NCBI GenBank assembly: GCA_013203065.1
Contig: JABMQV010000268.1
Coordinates: 1 to 5,382 of the forward strand
Reading direction: 5' to 3'
DNA from: Desulfobacteraceae bacterium
Lineage (GTDB): Bacteria; Desulfobacterota; DSM-4660; Desulfatiglandales; Desulfatiglandaceae
Length of the DNA stretch: 5,382 bases
Part shown: in pieces, positions 1 to 5,382 of the stretch
How positions within the stretch are numbered: position 1 is the stretch's first letter
Layout of the letters: the number at the start of each line of letters is the position of its first letter
Position numbers and translations under genes: made by a program
The notes under the pieces: model-generated
Told to the model about the DNA's origin: nothing
The model's database searches: none
The model's input: the letters and a program-made list of their open reading frames with translations, nothing else

Positions 1-45
1 CCTTAACGCGCCTTCTTCTCCCATTCTAGCCAAGGCCTTCTGCCT

Positions 46-1200
46 TCAACTCTTTATTCTTGGTGGCCTTTGGCTAAAACTACGTTCCAAGATTTCCGAT
101 GCAATTCGGTTTTTCAACATTTCAATGGAACCACCTGCAACCATCCACCCGCGCGCACGCTGGTAAAGATAGGCCAACGGAAACTCTCTGGACATTCCGT
201 AGCCTCCGTGTATTTGGATTGCTTCACGGCACACATATTCAGCAGTTTCATTACAGCTAAGTTTTGCCAACGAAGAATTTAAAGCACTGGGCAGGCCCCT
301 GTCTGCATCAACGACGGCCTTGTATAGCAACCATCGTGTCTGTTCAAGGCGCAGCTTCATGTCGGCTAACTTCCACTGAATTCCTTGAAATTCGCAAAGT
401 GGTCGATTGAATTGGATACGTTCTTTGGAATACTGCAAAGCCTTTTCATAGGCGAGTTCTCCTACCGCAAAGGATCGACTCGAGTTTCCTAGTCTTTCCA
501 CGTTGAAAACCGACATAAGTTTCTTGAAACCCTGTTCGGACATCAAAACGTATTCTTTTGGAACTCGGCAGTCATCAAAATAGAGCGTGGTATTATGCTC
601 CCCCGACATATATTTCTCCACTTTGCCTCTGGAAAAACCCGGCGCTGTTTCCGGCACAATAACGGCTCCTGAAGATTCCACGCCTTTCCCAAATCGACAC
701 CACACACAAAAATATCCTGCCACGTCCCCGTTTGAATTAAAGATCTTGCTGCCGTTAAGCACCGCTTCTTTCCCATTGAGACGGGCTGTTGTGCGCAAAT
801 CTGTCACTGCAGAACCTGCGTTCGGCTCAGACATCGCTGCAGTAATGATGGTTTCACCGCGTAAGAGCCTCGGGAGAACCTCCTTTTTCAGGAAATCATT
901 CCCCAGAAAAGCTATTTGCTGGATGGCGCCAAAGTTACCTGCTTGAAACACATCCCCCGTATGCGGGCAAACCTTCGTAATCTCGATAATAGCGATAACG
1001 GCATCCATCAAAGTGCCACCCTGCCCCCCGTCCTCAATCGGAATCCTGACTCCCATAAGGCCGTTTTCTGCAAGGATCTTTGCGTTTTCCCAAGGGTATT
1101 CATCTTCCCATGTAAAGGCCTTTTCCGCAAAATACCTTTCTGAAAGTCTGCGAACACTATCTTTCAGTATCTGCTGTTCTTCTGTAAAGAGAAAATCCAT
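46..1200 (-). CDS. Acyl-CoA dehydrogenase (FAD-dependent)
   Basis: Flavoprotein expected to oxidise an acyl-CoA to its 2,3-enoyl-CoA in the cytoplasm, passing electrons to an electron-transfer flavoprotein. The 384 residues are a full family length. The N-terminal helical domain (about 1-120) starts with the typical FTEEQQ. The middle beta domain holds SEPNAGS (124-130), the flavin/substrate motif, with Ala131 where Asp is usual. The C-terminal helical domain has KERIQFNRPLCEFQGIQWKL (259-278), HGGYGM (331-336) and GGSIEM (356-361). The loop position that carries the catalytic Glu in medium-chain enzymes is Gly here. Glu235 in NVERLG aligns instead with the helix-G catalytic Glu of isovaleryl-CoA and long-chain dehydrogenases. 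It lies 27 bases downstream of the acyl-CoA synthetase gene, so the synthetase probably supplies its substrate. The ATG at 1198-1200 follows a strong ribosome site. Family assignment is secure; chain length or branching of the substrate is unknown. Confidence 0.96.
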   Translation of the reverse strand: MDFLFTEEQQILKDSVRRLSERYFAEKAFTWEDEYPWENAKILAENGLMGVRIPIEDGGQGGTLMDAVIAIIEITKVCPHTGDVFQAGNFGAIQQIAFLGNDFLKKEVLPRLLRGETIITAAMSEPNAGSAVTDLRTTARLNGKEAVLNGSKIFNSNGDVAGYFCVWCRFGKGVESSGAVIVPETAPGFSRGKVEKYMSGEHNTTLYFDDCRVPKEYVLMSEQGFKKLMSVFNVERLGNSSRSFAVGELAYEKALQYSKERIQFNRPLCEFQGIQWKLADMKLRLEQTRWLLYKAVVDADRGLPSALNSSLAKLSCNETAEYVCREAIQIHGGYGMSREFPLAYLYQRARGWMVAGGSIEMLKNRIASEILERSFSQRPPRIKS

Positions 1201-1208
1201 AGAGCCAA

Positions 1209-1217
1209 CCCCCTCCC
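1209..1217 (-). promoter_or_regulatory. Ribosome binding site of the acyl-CoA dehydrogenase gene
   Basis: On the minus strand this reads GGGAGGGGG, ending 8 bases before the ATG at 1200-1198. It sits inside the 27-base gap after the synthetase stop codon (TAG, 1230-1228). It fixes the start of the dehydrogenase and indicates independent translation initiation within a shared transcript. Confidence 0.75.
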
Positions 1218-1227
1218 AATCTTAACA

Positions 1228-3354
1228 CTATTTTTTGATGATAAGCGCATCGACCACCTTTACGCCTTTTCCTTTAGGATAGATCATCAAGGGATTGATA
1301 TCCAATTCTTGGATAACTTCCTTGAAATCCTCAGATAATTTGGAGACCTTTAGTAGAGTTGAAACGATTTCGTCAATATCCGTCTTTTCCATTCCACGGT
1401 ACCCTTTGAGAAGAATCGAACTTTTCGTTTCATCAATCATCTCCCGGGCATCTAGCTCCGAAATCGGTACAACTCTATGAGCAACATCCTTAAACACTTC
1501 CACGAAAACGCCACCTAGGCCAAACAATAGAGTCGGGCCAAACTGCGCATCCTGAGACATCCCCACGATGCCCTCAATGCCCTTTTCCACCATTTCCTGA
1601 ATTAAGACCCCATCTATCCTGGCATCATTTTTAAAATGCCTGGCTTTCGTTATTATTTCAGCAAACCCCTTCACAAGGCTTTCTTCGGAATCAATCCCAA
1701 ATTTCAGGACACCAGCTTCGGTTTTATGAGGTATATCAGAGGACAGTACCTTAATTACCAAGGGATAACCTATCTTTTTAGCAATTGATTTCGCTTCTGA
1801 AAGGTCCTTAGCCAGTTCTTCAGTTACTAATGCGATACCGTACTCGGCCAAAATCTTTTTGCTGTCATGTTCATGCAACACCCTGTCAGGTGAACTTAAA
1901 ATACGATCTAGCACACCTCGATCGGGTTTAACCGCCGCTATTTCATCCTTTACATGCCCTACATCAATTCGCTTTTTTAGAAAATTACCATAGTTAACCA
2001 AGTAACCAAGGGCTCTTCCACATGCCTCGGGTGTTCGGAATGAGGGGATGCCGTTTTTTTCAAACAGTCGCAATGCGTCCTCGGCATTTGGAGTGCAATA
2101 GGCAACCAATGGTTTGTTTGTACTTTTATTGACTTCCACAATGGGTTTTACCCCCATTTCAGGAGCAAATTGACTTGATGTTCCAACCACACCAACCACA
2201 GCGTCGAAGGAATCATCCTTGAGTAAGACCTCAAGCCCTTTCTTGTATCCGCCGCCGACGCCTGACATGGTCACATCCATAGGGTTAGATTTTGCAGCAA
2301 AACTAGGTAGGAACCCTGAGGCTTCCTCAACCGCTGCATCCACCGGAAGAGGAAATTCAAGGCCCGCCTGAGCACCTGCTTCGACAAACAATGTCGCCCC
2401 TCCACCGCTCGTTGTGACAACACCCACGCGGTTTCCCTTGGGAGGATCTGTCTTACAAAATAGTGCTGAGACTTCCAGAAGATCTTCAAGTGTCTCAACC
2501 CGCGTAACACCTTTCTGTCTAAAAACCGCATCATAGACAGCATCCGATCCTGTCAAGGCACCTGTGTGTGAAGCAGCAGCTTTAGCCCCGATACTAGTAC
2601 GACCTACCTTAAGGACAATGAGGGGTTTCCCCATTTCCAACGCCTCATCTGAAACCCTGAAGAAACGTTCGGCGTTTCTAAGCGCTTCAAGAAATAGGGC
2701 AATGACTTTGGTCTTGGAGTCATGGAGTAAGTATTCAACATAGTCGCACGCCTCTAGATCCATTTCGTTTCCCGTAGAAATAACGTAGCTGAATCCAATC
2801 CCCCGCGCTTCTGCACGTGCAACATATGCCCCTGTTAACCCACCGCTTTGAGAAACGAGACCTATACTCCCCCTAGTGAGGTTATCAAGTTCATAGCATA
2901 CAACCGGAGATAAAATGACGTTTTCCACAATATTGGCAATACCAGCGCAGTTGGGACCCACAACCCTCAAGCCTGCTTCTCTTGCCAACCCCTTGATCTC
3001 CTCCTGCTGTTTTCTCCCCTCCTGGCCTGTTTCACCCAAGCCGGCACTGTGAATTATGGCACTCTTTACACCTTTCTCTATACACTGCTCCAATGTTTCG
3101 GGAACTTTCCTAGCCGCAACTTGAATAAAGGCCGTATCCACGGACTCCGGTAGCTTCAAGACAGAGTAAAAGCATGGGAAACCAGCAATTTCATCATAAC
3201 CAGGGTTTACAGGATAGATCTTTCCCGCGTATCCGTGCTTAATAAGGTATTTAAGGGTTTTACCCGTAAATTTGGAAAAATCTGATGATGCGCCGATAAT
3301 CGCAACTGATTTGGGTGAAAGCATATGTTTCAATTGATCAGTAATCCCTTCCAT
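1228..3354 (-). CDS. Acyl-CoA synthetase, ADP-forming, fused alpha-beta (acetate--CoA ligase family)
   Basis: Converts a carboxylic acid + CoA + ATP to acyl-CoA + ADP + Pi, reversibly, in the cytoplasm. The 708 residues match the usual length of the single-chain form. Domains in order: Rossmann CoA-binding domain (about 10-135; AIIGASSDFSKFTGKT at 18-33, GPNCAGIAN at 133-141); first ligase-CoA domain (about 160-300; LVSQSGG at 166-172, SHTGALTGSDAVYDAVF at 262-278); second ligase domain (about 305-455; TTSGGGATLF at 314-323, NPMDVT at 357-362); and a C-terminal ATP-grasp domain (about 490-708; SSDIPHKTEAGV at 538-549, ELDINPLMIYP at 683-693). His263 is the expected phosphorylated histidine and His543 the second, ATP-side histidine. 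There is no GNAT domain, so it is not the lysine acetyltransferase variant. Relatives use acetate, pimelate, ferulate or other acids, so the substrate is open. Pairing with the downstream acyl-CoA dehydrogenase suggests an acid that is then desaturated. ATG at 3354-3352 has a good ribosome site. Confidence 0.95.
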   Translation of the reverse strand: MEGITDQLKHMLSPKSVAIIGASSDFSKFTGKTLKYLIKHGYAGKIYPVNPGYDEIAGFPCFYSVLKLPESVDTAFIQVAARKVPETLEQCIEKGVKSAIIHSAGLGETGQEGRKQQEEIKGLAREAGLRVVGPNCAGIANIVENVILSPVVCYELDNLTRGSIGLVSQSGGLTGAYVARAEARGIGFSYVISTGNEMDLEACDYVEYLLHDSKTKVIALFLEALRNAERFFRVSDEALEMGKPLIVLKVGRTSIGAKAAASHTGALTGSDAVYDAVFRQKGVTRVETLEDLLEVSALFCKTDPPKGNRVGVVTTSGGGATLFVEAGAQAGLEFPLPVDAAVEEASGFLPSFAAKSNPMDVTMSGVGGGYKKGLEVLLKDDSFDAVVGVVGTSSQFAPEMGVKPIVEVNKSTNKPLVAYCTPNAEDALRLFEKNGIPSFRTPEACGRALGYLVNYGNFLKKRIDVGHVKDEIAAVKPDRGVLDRILSSPDRVLHEHDSKKILAEYGIALVTEELAKDLSEAKSIAKKIGYPLVIKVLSSDIPHKTEAGVLKFGIDSEESLVKGFAEIITKARHFKNDARIDGVLIQEMVEKGIEGIVGMSQDAQFGPTLLFGLGGVFVEVFKDVAHRVVPISELDAREMIDETKSSILLKGYRGMEKTDIDEIVSTLLKVSKLSEDFKEVIQELDINPLMIYPKGKGVKVVDALIIKK

Positions 3355-3362
3355 TTCCTAAG

Positions 3363-3368
3363 CCCCTT
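3363..3368 (-). promoter_or_regulatory. Ribosome binding site of the acyl-CoA synthetase gene
   Basis: Reads AAGGGG on the minus strand, 8 bases before the ATG at 3354-3352. A second purine patch, AGGA, lies only one base before the ATG and is too close to act. The site supports this ATG as the true start, although the decayed reading frame upstream runs 17 bases into the gene. Confidence 0.7.
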
Positions 3369-3387
3369 TGGTGAATTTGTGACACCA
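3369..3387. repeat. Short inverted repeat TGGTG-N9-CACCA upstream of the acyl-CoA synthetase gene
   Basis: Two perfect 5-base arms (3369-3373 and 3383-3387) flank a 9-base A/T-rich spacer. The repeat ends just upstream of the AAGGGG ribosome site. Operators of FCD-type GntR regulators often contain TGGT and ACCA half-sites, but usually with a 3-base gap rather than the 11 bases between TGGT and ACCA here. It could be an operator, a weak RNA hairpin near the ribosome site, or chance. No U-tract follows, so it is not an intrinsic terminator. Confidence 0.25.
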
Positions 3388-3947
3388 GCTTTACATCCGA
3401 GACAAAACCAAGCTCTCTGATGCTTTTAGGTTTTCTGTTTAATCCCGTGCAAAAAGAAAGGTGTGTATTCTCAAAGCTGGGATGTTCTTGATACTGCAAT
3501 ATTTGGTTCTCAACCAAGCGAAGACTTCCAATAATGCGCTCCGGTCCGGCTCTAATGTGTTTCTTTATCGTATCTATAGCTCCTTCTGGGTTGCGATTTT
3601 TCAATGCGACAAAGAACTCCCGATGCTCCCTTTCACTTCTTGAATCCGGGATTCAGCCAAGTACCCTGATTTATATGTGAGGTAGATATGCTCGAGAATA
3701 TCATCCAAAAACCTGCATCTAAACTTATTGATGGGCACCTTCTCCAATTTTGAGATGAAATTGCAGGTCAAAGAGCAGGAGAGCGCGGCGGTCTGTCTCG
3801 TTATATTGTCTGAAGGCCCGTCTGATTTCATTTAGATTTTCGGGGTTGAGGTTTTCGATAACTGAGGGACTGATATATATCTCAAGAGCCTCTCTGGCCT
3901 GATAAAACTGCCGGTCCTCAGTTTCAGTTATCTCTTTAATCCCTTAT

Positions 3948-5339
3948 TCATAACACTGACATATCGAGGGGTGAGTATTCGCCCTGATAAAGGAAGCTTG
4001 TAATATGACTAACTGAGAGATTCTCCAGATTCATGATGTTTTCCCCCAGCCTCTTGACTTTTTCTTTGGTAAGCACCTGAGTTGCATTGGTGTGAAATTT
4101 CTCCATGAGTTCCTCAAGGCTTGCGGGGGTCTCAGGTTCCCCCTTGGCGAGGTCAATGGATGTGAAATAGGATTGGCCTGAGACAGTCTTGAGGGTAACG
4201 GAAGCACCCCTCTTGTCAGGATACAACACTCCCCAGTCCTTCCCAGGAGATACCTTTATCCTATCGGCCAGTGATTTTATTCGCTCATCCCTGATGTTCG
4301 CCTCAGTGAATTTATCCGTGGAGAGGTCCCCCAATAAAATTGCCATTGCAACGGAGAAGGGGATGCTGAACTTAGCTGCAGAAACTGTTTCTGGGTGGAC
4401 GGTGTGTCCGCAGAATTGGATTGCCACGGGATATGTCTCGATCTCAATCCCCGTTATGTCCTGGGGGGCTATACTGTTTTTCCTAAGGATCTCTAGGGCA
4501 GCATCGATGGCAGGATGCGTATGTCGGCATGCGGCATGGAACTTGAAGTAGGTTCCCAGGATCTCGAATGATTCACCCAGTCCCTTCAAAAGGACATCGG
4601 GATCAACGGTATCCGCCATAGCCCCTAAAAAACCCTTTTGACCCTCAAAGATGCTGACTGGACCTTTTGCTCCATTTCGAGCAAAGATTGCTGCTAAGAG
4701 GCCCGCTAATGCAGCCTTTCCCGAGTGAAGCGACTTCACCATTGCCCCATCATGCAGGATCTCCAAGAGTCCCGCTCCCTGAAGTCCTGCCATTCCAATA
4801 GAATTTACCATTTCTTCCTGGCACAAGCCAATGAGTTTACCAGACGCAACAGCAGCTCCAAAGGCACCCACCGTCCCTGTGGTATGGAATCCCCTGGATA
4901 GATGAGAGGGATTGATAGCCCTGGAAACCCTTAATAACACTTCAAATCCCGCAACCGTTGCCGTAATCAGGTCCTTCCCATTGCTTCCTCTCAATTCTGC
5001 CGCCGCTATGGCTGCAGGGACGATTGGAGATGCGGGGTGGACCGCGCCATAACGGTGGCCATCGTCCATGTCCAATGCATGGGAACATATCCCATTTGCG
5101 AGAGCAGCATGGATTGCGGGATATTTTTTTCCTCTCTGAATTATAGTGGCCTCGGGCTTTCCCCCCAGGCCTGCAATATATTCAACGGCCATTGCGGGAA
5201 ATTCCATTCGATAACCCGCGAGAGCTACTCCAATCAAATCCAAGATTGACTTTTTAGCCTGGAGGACGACCTCTTGGGTCAAGTCCTCAAATTGAAGATC
5301 TTGAGCGAACTTGGCAAATGCTGTTGAGACATAATCCAT
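3948..5339 (-). CDS. MmgE/PrpD family protein (2-methylcitrate dehydratase-like)
   Basis: The family includes 2-methylcitrate dehydratase (PrpD), cis-aconitate decarboxylase and iminodisuccinate epimerase, cytoplasmic enzymes acting on small di- and tricarboxylic acids. The 463 residues are full length. The all-helical N-terminal domain (about 1-265) has the helix ILDLIGVALAG (32-42), HALDMDD (87-93), HPASPIVPA (101-109), RGFHTTGTVGAFGAA (149-163) and KSLHSGKAA (202-210). CRHTHPAID (271-279) opens the C-terminal lid domain, followed by KFSIPFSVAMAILLGDL (323-339) and YPDKRGASVTL (373-383). The conserved His and Asp of the active-site motifs are all present. ATG at 5339-5337 follows GAGG. No prpB or prpC citrate-synthase or lyase partner lies in the window, so a methylcitrate-cycle role is not supported and no gene symbol is given. 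It reads in the same direction as the synthetase and dehydrogenase but is separated from them by the regulator remnant. Family is secure; the reaction is not. Confidence 0.94.
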   Translation of the reverse strand: MDYVSTAFAKFAQDLQFEDLTQEVVLQAKKSILDLIGVALAGYRMEFPAMAVEYIAGLGGKPEATIIQRGKKYPAIHAALANGICSHALDMDDGHRYGAVHPASPIVPAAIAAAELRGSNGKDLITATVAGFEVLLRVSRAINPSHLSRGFHTTGTVGAFGAAVASGKLIGLCQEEMVNSIGMAGLQGAGLLEILHDGAMVKSLHSGKAALAGLLAAIFARNGAKGPVSIFEGQKGFLGAMADTVDPDVLLKGLGESFEILGTYFKFHAACRHTHPAIDAALEILRKNSIAPQDITGIEIETYPVAIQFCGHTVHPETVSAAKFSIPFSVAMAILLGDLSTDKFTEANIRDERIKSLADRIKVSPGKDWGVLYPDKRGASVTLKTVSGQSYFTSIDLAKGEPETPASLEELMEKFHTNATQVLTKEKVKRLGENIMNLENLSVSHITSFLYQGEYSPLDMSVL

Positions 5340-5344
5340 TTCTA

Positions 5345-5348
5345 CCTC
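5345..5348 (-). promoter_or_regulatory. Ribosome binding site of the mmgE/prpD-like gene
   Basis: Reads GAGG on the minus strand (within CTGAGGT), 5 bases before the ATG at 5339-5337. It supports that ATG as the start. Only 43 bases of upstream sequence are in the window, and no reliable promoter can be called in them. Confidence 0.6.
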
Positions 5349-5382
5349 AGTATAAGAATAAAGCCGGGTAGGAAGTGGCCGC

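Larger units (their letters stand above)
3338..3943 (-). pseudogene. GntR-family (FCD domain) transcription regulator remnant, frameshifted and lacking its DNA-binding domain
   Basis: Three reading-frame segments together rebuild an FCD effector domain. Segment 1 (3943 to a TAA at 3727-3725) begins GIKEITETEDRQFYQAREAL, the usual linker and first FCD helix, and contains LFDLQFHLKI. Segment 2, shifted by one extra base near 3730, gives NKFRCRFLDDILEHIYLTY and on to IQEVK, ending at a TGA at 3603-3601. Segment 3, reached through a one-base loss in AAAGGG at 3633-3628, returns to the first frame with EHREFFVALKNRNPEGAIDT and then IKKHIRAG. The Asp and His of DLQFH, the His of EHREFF and the His of KKHIRAG are the expected metal ligands, and the last two are 22 residues apart as is typical. 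About 145 residues of FCD remain. The roughly 75-residue winged-helix domain that should precede them is absent, since the mmgE/prpD stop codon lies only 4 bases upstream. The frame continues past the normal family end (about 3510) with unrecognisable sequence to a TGA inside the synthetase start. It was probably the local regulator. No other gene or convincing promoter is visible between 3355 and 3947. Confidence 0.85.

Noticed and set aside
1..45. Start of a further downstream gene: ATG at 24-22 on the minus strand, reading MGEEGALR to the window edge
   Set aside because: Only eight codons are visible. AGAAGG is a poorly spaced candidate ribosome site. It may be a third operon gene but cannot be supported from this much sequence.
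28..77. AAGGCCTT palindrome and similar GGCC-containing stretches near the end of the dehydrogenase gene, as a terminator
   Set aside because: The stem is short and no run of T follows on the minus strand, so it does not resemble an intrinsic terminator.
70..1225. Plus-strand open frames opposite the acyl-CoA dehydrogenase gene
   Set aside because: They lie antisense to a well-supported gene, contain no recognisable domains and have low-complexity-like composition. They are antisense shadows. The same holds for plus-strand frames at 1295-1480, 3461-3643, 4189-4551 and 5037-5249.
2271..2543. Minus-strand 90-codon frame inside the synthetase gene
   Set aside because: It is an out-of-frame overlap with the second ligase domain of the synthetase, has no family features, and the main frame is fully conserved there.
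3628..3735. Programmed ribosomal frameshifting in the regulator
   Set aside because: It would need a +1 shift and then a -1 shift within about 100 bases. I see no convincing slippery sequence with a stimulating structure, and the gene also lacks its DNA-binding domain, so decay is simpler.
3338..3831. Two separate small genes (3338-3604 and 3601-3831, minus strand)
   Set aside because: Both are fragments of the same FCD domain in different frames. Their apparent starts (a TTG at 3604 and an ATG at 3831) fall inside conserved domain sequence and have no ribosome sites of their own.
5349..5354. TATACT on the minus strand as a -10 promoter element for mmgE/prpD
   Set aside because: It abuts the ribosome site and lies only 9 bases before the ATG, so transcription would start within or after the ribosome site. 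No matching -35 element stands out.

Overview
The window carries three intact protein genes and one broken gene, all on the minus strand, so transcription runs from the right end (high coordinates) to the left. In transcription order they are: an MmgE/PrpD-family protein (3948-5339), the decayed remains of a GntR/FCD-type transcription regulator (about 3943-3338), a full-length fused ADP-forming acyl-CoA synthetase (1228-3354) and an acyl-CoA dehydrogenase (46-1200). I see no convincing genes on the plus strand, and no tRNA, rRNA, CRISPR array or insertion sequence.

The gene content fits a bacterium that breaks down organic or fatty acids. The single-chain NDP-forming acyl-CoA synthetase next to an acyl-CoA dehydrogenase, with MmgE/PrpD and a GntR/FCD regulator nearby, is common in anaerobes such as sulfate reducers, syntrophs and other Desulfobacterota-like bacteria, and also in some Peptococcaceae. 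This is a guess from gene content; nothing in the window fixes the taxon. Each intact gene starts with ATG and has a purine-rich Shine-Dalgarno sequence at normal spacing.

The synthetase and dehydrogenase genes are 27 bases apart and almost certainly share a transcript. A likely scheme is activation of a carboxylic acid to its CoA thioester using ATP to ADP + Pi (reversible, so thioester energy can be recovered), followed by alpha,beta-desaturation. The acid cannot be named from sequence. The MmgE/PrpD protein belongs to a family of dehydratases, isomerases and epimerases acting on small di- and tricarboxylic acids. It may feed the same catabolism, but a 600-base stretch of decayed DNA separates it from the other two.

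That stretch (3355-3947) is the most informative part. Across three reading-frame segments it still encodes a recognisable FCD ligand-binding domain, including all its expected Asp/His metal ligands. However, it has a one-base insertion near 3730, a one-base deletion near 3630, and no DNA-binding winged-helix domain: the remnant begins a few bases after the mmgE/prpD stop codon. It looks like a former local regulator whose 5' part was deleted when, or after, the mmgE/prpD gene came to its present position. I did not find a clearly new biological system here.
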